This document shows positions 1-11,217 of a stretch of 64,000 bases of DNA, piece by piece. The DNA is from Pisolithus tinctorius. Taxonomy: Eukaryota; Basidiomycota; Agaricomycetes; Boletales; Pisolithaceae. The translations under genes and the position numbers were made by a program. Location of the stretch: contig JANFAH010000007.1 in NCBI GenBank assembly GCA_024663395.1, forward strand, positions 2,395,051-2,459,050, in the 5' to 3' direction. A model generated the notes under the pieces. That model saw only the letters and a list, made by a program, of their open reading frames with translations, was not told the DNA's origin and did no database searches. Numbering within the stretch: the stretch's first letter is position 1; each line of letters starts with the position of its first letter.

Positions 1-191
1 CGACCCCAAGCCCACTGGGGAATGGATGTCGTCCGTATGTCATTCACGAGCCACCGTTCGATGTCTTTTGACAGCGCAGCCCAGTGACAGGTATCCATGG
101 GGTCGAACGTAGAGGCCAGAGGCAAGAATGGGATTGGGAAATCCCCAGCAGAATCTTCTTGATCGATGCTGCCTGGCACGATGTGTAAAGA
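1..191 (-). CDS. Internal exon of an unidentified gene, cut by the window edge
   Basis: On the minus strand the sequence downstream of a good acceptor (CTGACTAATAAATGGCAG, ending at 192) is open without a stop for 64 codons to the window edge. It reads SLHIVPGSIDQEDSAG... and ends near IPQWAWG. Base composition and codon use look like a normal basidiomycete exon and the branch-point-like CTGAC/CTAAT sits at a proper distance from the AG. The upstream exon is uncertain: there is a GTGAGT donor near 259-264 but I could not join the frames with confidence. I do not recognise the family. It could also be a chance opening. Confidence 0.35.
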
Positions 192-779
192 CTGCCATTT
201 ATTAGTCAGTAGTGAGCAGTGAAGATGGGGAAAAACTCATGGCGGCGAAACTCACAGCGACGGAATGAGTCGATCGCTCAGATTGGTGAGCACTCCATGC
301 CTTTGCGCGAATGACTGGCAAGGTAATCCCCTTGTATTCCTCGGAAATAGATGCAGAGATTTCGATAGGCTAATAATATATGTTCATCAGTGCCACAGAA
401 CGAATCAAAATGGGGGAGAAACACGCACAATGTCTGTATGAATGAGACGTCGAGGTACAGGTCCAGAAAAGCAGACCGTAACAATTAGCAGCTGCAGGAA
501 CGTGGTTTCAGTGTCAGCATATTCAACATCAGGATAAACCACTGTGTTCACAGTGAGCAGCGTAGTCATTTTGGCGTGAGCAGTGAGTGGTGAAGCTTCG
601 AAGACTTGTCAAGAATCAGAAGTTTGCCAGTCACATGATACTGATTGCGTGTGTGAACAATACACTGGCAAGTCACCGCACCAAGCCAAAGTCCTGCACT
701 GGGCTGCACATCCTGCACAGTGTGCACTGGTGCTGTCGCCCACCCAAAAGTATGTTCGTCTCTGTTATATATGTGAAGG
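192..779. other. Intergenic; no gene supported
   Basis: This stretch separates the left-edge exon from the transposase-like gene. It probably holds an intron and perhaps an upstream exon of the minus-strand gene at the edge. An AT-rich TTATATATG directly abuts the start codon used at 780. No RNA gene or repeat was recognised. Confidence 0.4.
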
Positions 780-3700
780 ATGCCCAGGAACTCCAACATA
801 GCACACCTTGTTGACGGCAAAAGTAAGTGCATTGAAATGAGCCATACTCCTTATCTTCTGTCGCTAACTTACAGGCAGTCTTTCGGTACGTGCCAGAAAG
901 AGGTACCTCAAGTGTATACTGCTTGGTCTGCCCAGCTGCAAATGGCCTTTATCGTACCATCGACTCGAAACACATCAACAGTCATGCCGGCTCCCTCCTC
1001 CACCAATGCCATGTCAAGTACAAAACAAGCGGTCGCACGTCGCTTTCGGGTTTCCATGCCCCTCATCACACTCCTCGATTTGATTTCCCTAGCACCTCGC
1101 GCACAAGCCCTGAACCGTGTGACATGGATGCTGATAGTTTTGACAGATCGCAATACATGGGAGGCTTTGATGCTGAAGAAGATCCCACATCCGGACTGTC
1201 TAAATTTCCCCCTTTGACCCCCGAGCCAGGGCCAGATGACATTCCACTTGTCCCGTTGAACGAGCTATGGAACGCGATATCCAACAGCCGCTATCAAAAC
1301 ATAGACGGGACCTGCGATTTATTTCAAGAGCTGCAAGATGCGCTCGCCTCTGGTGAACCACTGTTTTCCGACCCAGCCGCTGCGCTCAATCAATTCCCAT
1401 GCGATGACATTCTTCTCGATGAAGACACGGAGTCTAACTTTGGTATCGAGCTTCTGGGTAAGTAGTCTATTTGCTCGTAGCTGAAACTTTCTTATGCCTG
1501 TTTAATCTCACATTCTAGACGATGAAGGCGACAAACCCACCCACTCTAACTCTGTGAAAACCAAGGTATCCACTGACAGCCCGACTTATCCTTGGCCAAC
1601 GAAAGCTGTACGTTCAACTTTATTACGGTTGATAGCTCAACGCTGAACATAATTTCTATGTACAGCATTTTCTCACTGCGATACTATTCAACTCTCCAAG
1701 GCTTCCCTTTTCTGATCCACAAAAGAAAGCCATCCTCGACTGGGCAAAGGAACTCGGTGCCCACGATGTGCCGTCTTTGTATGCGCTGAAACAGCGCCAT
1801 GAGCAAGTCAAGAAAATTGTGGGTGACCCGACCAAGAAGGTTGTTTCACCATTTGGTAATGTCTTTTATATCAACGATGTTGCAAAGGCCATTGCGAAGG
1901 TGAGTGACCGACAGCTGACTTGGTCCATGTATAAAAGTGACACAAATGTACGTTCGGGCTTAGGACTATGCAAACCCCCTCACACGATTTGCGATGCAAG
2001 ACTTCCCGGAGGACAGTGGCAGCGGAATGTCACAAGTTTTCCACAGGGAGAAGATACTACATGAACGACCATCTCCCCCCTCAGTCCGTGTCAACGGGAA
2101 CGTTTATTATGTCGACGAGCTACTACAAGATTCGTCTGGAGTGTATTTTATACCCGAGCGCTTCTTCCTCGCATCACCAAGTGTTGCCTCAGGTTCTGGT
2201 GGAAGGCCGGCAGACACGAAAGAGCTCTTCGCTCTTGGACGCGCTGCTGAACGAACTGAAGTAAGTTTTATGATGCATCGAGGTGTGCTGTGGTCGTTGA
2301 TAAAAATGCTGGCGTGTTCGATCATAGGTTGGTTTTATTGTCGGCGATGAAAAGGAGATCATACCAACCTCAGCGTTCAGAAGATCATATGAGGATATCG
2401 CCTTCCGTCATTCTGAACTCGCATGTGGGTTGACCGAGTCGTCGAAGAAGTACGTATCGCTGGAACCCAACCCGTGGCGTAAGAAATCAGGTGGTCGGAT
2501 GGTCTACACCGTCCCGTTGGTTATCTTTATGGATGATGTGTCTGGCAATATCTCCAAACAGTGGAACAAGCATTATGTGATATACATGTCGAATGCGAAC
2601 CTTCCACGCGAAATGTTGGATCAAGAGTTCTGTGTACGGTTCGTCACATCGTCTCCACATGCTTCTCCTATGGAATTGATGCATGGAATGAAGCAATCAA
2701 TACTGTAAGTCCCATTCATGCTCTACAAACTCTCGCCGTCTCATTACATCTCTGCTTCAGGAGTGCCGCTGAGTCGGGTATAATCGCTTGGGACTGTCGA
2801 GACAATGAAGAAGTGATGTTGATTCCATACGGATTATTTCACGCAGGGGACAATCCTATGCAGGCAGAGGAGTGTAGCCAGGGTGGTTTGAATTGTAACC
2901 GCTTTTGTTGAACTTGTGATGTTGGAGGAACGAAGGAGCACAAGGAGTCCGAGCAGGGATACTGTAGCTTGTTCAAGGTCAGGCAAATATTCCCTCTTGA
3001 TTCGAGTTCGAAGCTAATATCTCATGCCAGTCAGGAAACCTTCACACACCAGAGGGAACGGTGAACGAAATCAAAAATCAGTTCGTGAATGCGAAGCTGT
3101 CTGGTGCAACAGAAAAGGTCAAAACATCGCTTTCAACGACTGGAGTTCATGACTCGCTGTCGCTTGGGATTTTAACTACGCTTGTTGAGATGGGCAAGAA
3201 GCGTCGCAAGCGAGGTGCCAGTGTTCCCACAATGAAAGAGAGCGAGGTCAAGGCCACTTTGGAGAAGGAACTCGAGGATCTTCTCAATGGAAAGAACCTG
3301 GACAATGTGATAAACCCACTCTTAGGCATGAACGGTGAGCCAGCATTTTACCTCTTCTCGTGCAATTACTAATAGTCCTTCAGGTATGAATATACACTTG
3401 GACACGCCAACAGAGATTCTTCATACGATTCTGCTCGGTGTCATAAAGTACTTCTGGGGACAGACCGTGTATCTTATCGAGAAGGCAAAATTGCTCGACG
3501 TCTTTCAAAGTCGCCTGGATTCAATCAACCACGACGCACTCAATGCACCAAGTTTGAATCCGGAATATATTTGTCGCTACAAAGGTGGACTGATCGGGAA
3601 GCATTTCAAGAGCTTAGTGCAAGTAATGCTGTTCATTATCCATGACTTGATACTGCAGACTGTGATAGATGGATGGACGACTCTTGGAGAATTAGTCGTG

Positions 3701-5729
3701 CTCCTTTGGCACACAAAGATCGATCACATTGAAGTTTACCTGGTTAGTATTCCTCACGCACTGAACGACATACTCATTGATTTGTTGAAATCAATAGGCA
3801 CAGCTCACTCAGATGATAGAAGACTTCCTCAATGTCACAGCAATCTGCGCTCCCAGTATCCTCATAACGAAGCCGAAGTTTCATTTCCTCATTCACCTCC
3901 CAGCGTACATCCGCCGTTTTGGACCAGCAATCATTTTCTCCACCGAGCATTATGAATCGTTCAACCGTGTCTTCAGGCTCTCATGTATATACAGCAGCCG
4001 GCAGGGCCCAAGTCAAGATACATGTCGTAGATTCGCACAGCTCGACCTTGTCAAGCATATCATCACCGGTGGATACTGGTATGAGCAAGAACTACAGAAA
4101 TGGGTTTGTGCTGGCCCTTTCATTTTGAGCTTTCTCTGTGAGCACCCGGCACAAGGAAAATTACTTGGGATCAAGTCCAATGAGGACCCTTGTGAGACAA
4201 ATGGTAAGTACGAGCGTAAATTCAGTCTGAGCGTTTCTGATAGCCTTTGTCTCCAGCAACTGGACAAATTCTTCGTGTTCCAGCTACTAGCGGGAAATTG
4301 AAGACTCAGCTCTCAAATGCAGTGGATTGGGAGACAACAGCATGTGCGAAAATCCCAGCCGCTCAGTTGACACAGGCACACAAACTGGCGTATTATCAAG
4401 GGGACGCTTTCATTTCCAAGCACGGTGACAAAGTCAAACTCGACGGAAATGTCATTTTTAAGTATCCCCCTTCAACCACCGGTTTCGCCATTGGGCGGGT
4501 AGTCGAGATCCTAATCGACAACGCTTACTGTCAAGTTGTCTCATATATTGCTCTCCAGCTATTCGCTTTTAGTCCCGCTCTGCACCCGTCCCTCCACCTT
4601 CCATGCTTGGATTTGAGCAGTGAAAAAGTTGTTGTCGCCTCTGAGGTGAGTCCAAGCGTCCATTCAGATTCCCTTCTTAACCACTGATTCGAGTAATAAG
4701 GCCATCATTTGTGGTGTCAATTTACAGCACAACTGCGCTGATTCCAAGTGCATACAAATAATTCATCGTACCACTCGACAGGAAAGAGTCCTTACGACGC
4801 AAACAAAGCCCGTGATCAGACATGAATTGACTGGAAAGTATCTTCTCAATACGTATTCCATTCATAACTATGCTTTTATTCGCGCCGCACTCCCTTCGTC
4901 TTTACTGGAACCGCCGCTTCGAGTCCCAACAGCGAGTGTCCAAAAGGTCCGCAGTCGTGCAGCGCAGCAAGTTCGAGAGAAAAAGGCACAGCGCCAGTCA
5001 AATCAAACCCCACAAGAAGCGACCGCGAGCCCAAGCATACCGACCATGCCCCCACCTGCCTTTGATCGGTCAATACCCAAGCCAAAGCAAAACAAGCGAC
5101 GGAAGGGACCTTCGCAACCCACATCATCGGCCATGCCAGCTCCATCAGCACCAGAAGCCCCATCTCAGTCGAACCAATCCTCACAACAAGCGACACACCC
5201 CACCTCATCAGCCATGCCAGCTCCATCTCTGTTGCAAGCTCCGCCTCCGTTTTCGCCTATCCATACCATGCCCACTCCCTGGTACTACCATTCCCGATCC
5301 TTGGCCGCCCCCCCCGGAGGAACTGCAGGTCCCGGTTTCACATCAAACGGTGTAGCTGCGATGCCACCTACTCATGCACCCTGGAATCAGGGTTCCGAAT
5401 CCCATTCCCATCAAGTCATGCAACGGCATGAACATATCCACCAGCCGTGGAATTATTACTTGCCGACCACGAGTATAGTTGATTCACAGTTATCACACGG
5501 TATGCACTCGGCTCACCACCATACTTTGAATCCTCCACCTCCCCCCCTGACGTATTTTACGAGCACCACATCCAATCATCTTAGCCGTACTTATCCACCC
5601 CAAGGAATTATTACGCCCAGTCAGGATAGTCCCTATTTTACTCGAAATCGTGAAGTGCAGCAGTCGTACCTTCAGCACCCTATCCCCTCACAATTACCAT
5701 ACAACCAACCACCTTATTACTCTACATGA
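780..5729 (+). pseudogene. Tnp2/CACTA-superfamily-like transposase gene, 12 exons, one in-frame TGA
   Basis: Hand-spliced exons are 780-822, 879-1457, 1519-1607, 1666-1899, 1964-2260, 2328-2704, 2761-2977, 3031-3334, 3384-3742, 3798-4203, 4257-4645 and 4701-5729. All join in frame to 1440 codons. The N-terminal part has a possible zinc-binding stretch (YCLVC...H..H). The centre has GGLNCNRFC followed by a TGA (2909-2911, codon about 590) and then TCDVGGTKEHKESE, so an arginine codon has become a stop. Further on, TPTEILHTILLGVIKYFWG and KPKFHFLIHLPAYIRRFGP with a following HYESFN resemble the K.H..H...FGP..E..N block of Tnp2-type DDE transposases. The C-terminal 250 residues are rich in P, Q and S. 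Multicopy relatives are common in Agaricomycetes; whether they are active transposases or domesticated is unknown to me. Apart from the single TGA the gene is intact. The downstream gene at 5893 may belong to the same element. Confidence 0.7.
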
Positions 5730-5892
5730 ACGTATTTCCCCGTGCTTGCAGCTGTGCTTCGTGATTTTATTGATTTTGTGTGAACCATGTGCTAACAAAT
5801 AGCGACATACAAGTCCATTGAAAACACCACTTGCTCACCATTCCACTTCTCCAGCCTCGGATCCGGAGTCGCCGCTCGTTCGAACGTTCGCA

Positions 5893-7739
5893 ATGTTTCA
5901 ACACTATCAGCTGCGAACAACAACCGGCTCTTCTTATGGTGGATCTCGTACTGCTGCTGGGTGCCCTTCGTCTGCCAGCCAACGGACTGTTTCTAATTCG
6001 TCTGTTGGAAGTTCTCGAGGTTCAACGCCGTTTCCTGGAGGAGTACTAACTTCAAACCTATCTGGTCCTGGCAGGACTGGTTCGGACTACAGTAACCCGC
6101 CACTGGCCACTCAACCTTCCTTGAGATCTACTCGCTATTCTCTACGACGTGCTGCTTCAGATACATCATCCATCGATGGGTCAGTCAGCGCTGGTGTGCG
6201 TCGACCAAGGGACACGAACTCTGACGACGGGAATGATCTGACTTCCTTATCTCCACAGCGCATTAAACGGCTCAAAGTTCATGCTAAGAAACTCGCTGAT
6301 GACCTTCAAATCCCTGACAAGAGCCTCCTCGAGTTCATCGAGGTGAGTCTTTCTTGCTCTGACAAATACTCTTGAACCTCACCAACTTGGATAGACTGGA
6401 GATCTTTTCCTTATGCTTGTAGATATGAAAGCTTCCCTTGTCAAATACGAACTCAGCAACCAGACCCACCAGCTTCAAGCCCTACAGGACACCCTATCCT
6501 CAAAGGACTTCGAGGTAAGTCCATGATCATCGTGATGGACGTCTAAATTATACGCCGCTCTTCTAGCTTGGTCTGCACAACCGTCTCCTGGCTTGTCTAC
6601 TATCTCCCAACCTTACTGCCTATGTTACGGATACTCAACGCCACATAATGGTAGGTGGATTCTGAAACCTGGATGTAACTCTATCGCTGATTCCCGTGCA
6701 GGATTTCATTTTCGAACATTTGGATGTATTCAAGATTCCTGCTGGGGTATTTGATGATGTGGAGCTTCGGGGCTCCCTGGGTAGGATCGTAACCAAATTG
6801 CTCGCAACGATCCGCAGCCAGCTCAAGTCACAGGTGAGTTAACTTCATTCAGCCTGACTTTGTACAACGTCTGACCAGATAAACCAGCTGACAATTTCAA
6901 TCGCGAAGAAAACATGCATCATCAATGTCTCTAAGGTATTGGCATGCTCTAGTTCAGGGATGGAGGTGGATGCTGCCCACTGGAACAGAATGGCGTTCCT
7001 GGTGAGTACCCCAAGTTCATCCCTGAGCTGAAGTATTTACAATGGGATGGTGGCGGCACTTAGCGTCGTTGCCTCTGTCTCTTCCTCATAGGAACTAGTG
7101 ACCACAAAGTGGCAACACTAGACATCTGCTTCACACCCCATCTCATTCCCAACCTCAAATCAGACATGCGCAAAAAACTCGAGCAGGAGCTTCACATCAA
7201 TATCAGTGACATGGAGTGGACACTCTTCAAAGACAATGCGAATGAAGACGACACCTCCAAAGGCAACGATAACCGGGAGCCCCTTACCGAACCAAGCATC
7301 GATCCGGATCTCAGAGACCCTAGCCTGGGACTGGACGACTCAGTGGCTGTTGACACTGACACTGACGACACTCCCGACTCGGAGAATCCCGGTAGCGATG
7401 CCGATGAACTTGATGAGGTGGATTCGGGCTTCGGGCTTGTAAGTGGAAAGGCAGCCCGCTTCAACGGCAACAAATTCTGGAACTATGTGGATTATATGCT
7501 CAACCTCCTGCACAAGAGTGTGCGCAAGGATGCTGCTTCCAAGGAGGATTTTGAGAAAACCGTTAGCAGGTAAATACTTTTTTTTTCAAGCGGGCAGCAT
7601 TACTCACTATCTACTCAGCATTTTTGTTCAAATCTTTCAGGATGACCTTGTGGACTGCCCTGGCAATAGGAGGGGGGCGAAGATTTTGGCTGTGAATCCT
7701 CAGTGGCAGACGACCATCCAGCAGGGCCTCGTGTGGTAG
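5893..7739 (+). CDS. Uncharacterised 508-aa protein, possible second gene of the same element
   Basis: Seven exons (5893-6342, 6395-6514, 6567-6650, 6702-6833, 6888-7001, 7064-7569, 7619-7739) join without a stop to 508 codons. The start is the first in-frame ATG; a longer version would lack an ATG. The first 150 residues are Ser/Thr/Gly-rich and end in a basic segment (SPQRIKRLKVHAKKLADDL). The middle is helical; an acidic, aspartate-rich region follows (around DTDTDDTPDSENPGSDADEL). The C-terminus is KFWNYVDYMLNLLHKSVRKD and ends near VNPQWQTTIQQGLVW. I recognise this as a multicopy Agaricomycete family without known function. It is 163 bp downstream of the Tnp2-like gene, in the same direction. 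No catalytic motif is visible; a DNA-binding or accessory role would be a guess. Confidence 0.7.
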
Positions 7740-7840
7740 ATTTAGTCCCTTCGTTGCACGTTCATTACCATTCTGCATTATCCTACACAATGGGAATATA
7801 TCGTTTTGACGCTATCACTATTTCTGTGGCTGCCTGCAAC

Positions 7841-8040
7841 CAGACCTCAGTGAGCCACACAGTATGCTTTGTAAATCATTTAGCCTATATAGTGAAAATC
7901 ATACCCCAAGTATGGGTCACCTGGCTCGACTGAAGGAGCACCCACCTGCAAACCAGACATCAGTGAGTCATACACAGTATACTTCGTAAAACATCCAGCC
8001 TACATAGCAAAAATCATACCCTAAGTAACTTGAGAATGAT
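7841..8040. repeat. Diverged tandem duplication, about 113-bp offset
   Basis: A segment beginning CAGACCTCAGTGAG at 7841 and running to the CATACCCCAAGT stretch near 7915 recurs from 7954 (CAGACATCAGTGAG) to about 8030 (CATACCCTAAGT), with scattered substitutions. It lies just after the 5893-7739 gene and could be its 3' flank or an element end. Confidence 0.6.
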
Positions 8041-8387
8041 AGGACATATTACGGGGTATCTATAAACTGGATACATTACAGTAAGTATACAACGTATGTC
8101 CTAGCCCCGATATACAACAGAGACCGGGCGACGATATACAGGCAACACTCGGCCAAAGCCTATGTGCTATACCCAATACTCGATACCCAATTGAGATGGC
8201 GGGAGCATCTATTCATTATTTAAACTAGGTCTGCGGGATACGCCGCCTCTTGGATACTTAGTACAAATTTTAATAATATATTGCTGATCGTTGACGGAAA
8301 AGATTTTCCACGCACAATTTGAACACCGATCATATGGTTCCAAAAAAAAACATAGATTATATGATTTCGGCAAACGGACGTGTAGAG
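8041..8387. other. No gene supported
   Basis: AT-rich intergenic DNA between the small tandem duplication and the duplicated gene block that starts near 8388. I see no open reading frame, RNA gene or terminal repeat here. Confidence 0.4.
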
Positions 8388-10606
8388 CGGACCATGTGTC
8401 CAGGATTACCTGTTTCGTTGGTTATGAATACACCTCAAACGGCGCATATGACAGACCTACATACCTCCATCGATCAATCAGATGGCGCAGTTTTCTGTGA
8501 ACCTCACATGTAGATCCTGAAACCACCTTGAATACCGCATTCCGATAAAGCTAAACTAGAAATGAAGTACTGACAGGGTCCTGTCATTCCTTAAAACAGC
8601 CTCATGTGTGATGCGCGCCCACCAACCAGTGCTTAGCTTCGGCATAAAAGCCACTCTATTCAGTGAACGATCGCGCTAATTGCCCCTCACCCAGCTATAG
8701 CAACGAAACGATCCCTTCGATTATCATGTCCTTCAGTTACCCTCCGTCGTGTTCAGAGAATGCATACCCGAGCATACTCACTAACTCTTCTGATGGTGAC
8801 CGGCGCGTTGCCCAGCGTGGGTGGGGTCCGTCGTCGTTCGTGTCCAACTTGGATACTCCACTCATGTCCGAGGATGCCGCACATACAAACTTCCAACATT
8901 CGCATTCTGGTGGCAGCCTGGAAGGACTTGATGGTAGCACTAGCACGGTCGTCCGGATGTCCCAGGATGTTAACACCGTGTGAGTGGGCTGTATGACGCG
9001 GACACGCGGTTTTCATCGACGATGAGGGTGACCTTTTAGCAGCAGGTCCCAGCAGGGTAGTGTCTTGGCAGATGACGAATGCTTTATCCGACGGCGGTCT
9101 GAAGGGGAACCGCCAAAAGAATGGACGGTGTTGTTTATCTTCGATGTCATTCGGGGGTTAATGGACGGGGTGCTCCGCTACCGCTGCCTGGTGCTAGAAG
9201 AGCTTTGGCTCAGACTGATTGAGGGGGATGTGGACGACGACGTGTGGCTTTGGGTCGACGGCGATGAAGAGTGGCTTCGATCCGAGGAACCAGATTGGCA
9301 TTCGTCGCATGATCCGTACCTTAGCGAAAATTTGGCCAGCGCTCAGTCAGCGCTGCGCCGTCGCGTCGCTCAGCAGCGATGTCCACCCGCAACTGCCAGA
9401 AACCAACGAGTGCGCAGTGCTACACCAGGACAGCGCCTTGCTGTCATTGTCTGGTTAATCGCCAGCTCCAAGGAGGTGGCAGAGCTGCTCACCTCTCATG
9501 GCTGTACTCCCCCCACGTTCAGGACTCCACACATAGCATCTCTTCTCGATCGTATCGTTGGCAAGTACTGGGACGGGTTTTCTTCTGAAACAAGTGCCTG
9601 GGAGAAAACTATCGCAAAGGCCAAGGAGGATGGGTGCATATGCTCTCCAGCGGATTGTCGTGGTATGCAGCGGTGGTTCAATATGATCGTTTGGTTAGAG
9701 GGAAAACCTCCCATCTTGGAGGTGGGTTACAAGTCCTGCGAGCGTTGTCGGTCCTTGTAAGTCTACCTTCACATCACATCTTAGCCTTGGTGTGACTGGC
9801 CACTCGCAAGGGTCAGGTCATGGTACAAAGATATAACTACCGAACACACGGTGATTTTGGATGTCTCGCTGCTGGAAGCCTTTTTCTCCTACTGTTCCGA
9901 TTGCTGTGGACTGGAAGATCACGCCCACTATCGTCTAAGTCCGACAGCAACGCGAATGATGGACGAAAAACTAGAACCTTTGATGAAGGAACATACTTTG
10001 GACATGCGATATCTTCCATGTGTCAACAAATACCCGCATCCCTTGCGGAAGCACGTTGCGCATCTGTCTTGCGCACCACCCGATGTCTCATTTTGGGAGT
10101 TGGAGGACGTTGAAGTTCCCGATAACATCCTTGATGGCGCACATGACCCTTGGGAGGTACTAGGCCTAATTGCGATGGTCGCTTTCGGTGGCCCTTGCTA
10201 CACGGGCACGGATCTGCATGACCAGAGATGGCACAGCTATTTTTCGTCCTTCCTGCGCACCTTCCTTACATGCTTTGATATGCCCGTGCTCCCCCGGTTG
10301 TCTTCTACGAGCGTCAGGCTTTGCCATGAACTTGACCAGGGTTATTCTGAAGAATGTCTCTTTAGCATGTGCAGCGTAGGCGATGACCTTGACTGGGCCC
10401 CCTCTGACCAAGATGGCCGACATCTGTGCCACAGTACTGTGGTCTTCGTTGCTGTAGCAATATTCCTTCGGAGCAACGAAATCAGTGTCTCTATCTGTCG
10501 GAAGTGCCGAACGATCTGTATGAAGTCCTCGGCCGATACATCGTCATCCGCGGGCTTCGAAGTAATAGATTCTGGTAATGACACGCAGGGAGGAAGCATG
10601 TCTTTG
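8388..10606 (+). repeat. First copy of a tandem gene duplication
   Basis: From about 8388 (TGTGTCCAGGATT) to about 10606 this DNA aligns with 12708-14910, including promoter, all exons and both introns. The start codons are 4311 bp apart. Similarity continues through introns and upstream DNA, so the copy arose by DNA duplication, not by retroposition. It ends abruptly at about 10606 where unrelated repeat DNA begins. Confidence 0.85.
8643..8650 (+). promoter_or_regulatory. TATA-like box of gene A
   Basis: CATAAAAG lies 83 bp before the ATG of gene A. The same element stands 79 bp before the ATG of gene B (12958-12965), and both are followed by a conserved GCTAATTGCCCCTCACCCAGCTAT-type leader. 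Confidence 0.5.
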
Positions 10607-10627
10607 GTAACATGGAGATTATTGTGA
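8726..10627 (+). CDS. Unknown tandem-duplicated gene, copy A, with chimeric 3' end
   Basis: Exons 8726-8979, 9040-9756 and 9811-10627 join to 595 codons. It is paralogous to gene B (13037-15120) over almost the whole length. Visible features: a Ser-rich N-terminus, an acidic WLRLIEGDVDDDVWLWVDGD block, a basic ALRRRVAQQRCPP segment, and paired cysteines (CICSPADC; CERCRS; CRKCRTICMKS). No signal peptide or membrane segment is obvious. I do not recognise the family. After SGNDTQGGSMS the reading frame leaves the homology with B at about 10606 and ends nine codons later in DNA copied from the 57-kb membrane-protein gene. B continues for about 70 more residues. A may therefore be a truncated, non-functional copy, though its frame is otherwise open and clearly has been constrained. 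Confidence 0.65.
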
Positions 10628-11217
10628 TAGCAGACTCCCCTGCTCTTGCTTGTGGCTTCATAGCAGCGAGCATGTTCCCAGCGCTGTTATTCCCACTGAT
10701 AGTGTCAGGTGCTCAAAAAATACAAGGGTGGATTGCAAATAGAAGGAGACAGCGTGCACCCGAGCACAGTGGAGCTGAGGACACATCCACGCGAGTGACG
10801 AGTGACTCTGAGAGCCAGCAGGTGCGACTGAAGCCTATGCACCTTGATCTTTGTTGACATGGCGGCCAGCGTGTTCATATCCCTGATGACGTCGAGTCAT
10901 CAGTTTGTCACAATCGGCAGCTCCGTTCGCTCGAAGGACAAAGTGGATTCAATCCAACAGCTGAGGAACATGATTAACGTCGTCACCTTAGCATTCTTCA
11001 GTTATATGCTGTGTTCGATAGACAGAACTACTTTGTATCTCGGGTTTCCTACTTGTTTCATTTAGTATATACCTACATGCACGATACCTATATTCAGCGG
11101 TTTCTTCAACGAGCCAACCTTTATTACAAGTGCTCGGCAAGTAAAATCTGTAGATTTGCCATGTGTCCAACCTGGCAAAGCGGAAACATTGCTTGCTATT
11201 TGACTATTTGGATGTAA
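10607..11217 (+). repeat. Partial copy of the 57-kb membrane-protein gene (3' exon and downstream)
   Basis: This block is about 90% identical by eye to 57015-57677, starting at the shared GTAACATGGAGATT and ending at TTGACTATTTGGATGTAAG. It keeps an open reading frame for the C-terminal exon (10612-10857, IADSPALACGF...KPMHLDLC). Relative to the 57-kb copy it lacks about 80 bp after CCTTAGCATT (near 10997) and carries a short extra stretch near 11105. The upstream exons of that gene are absent here. Confidence 0.85.
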
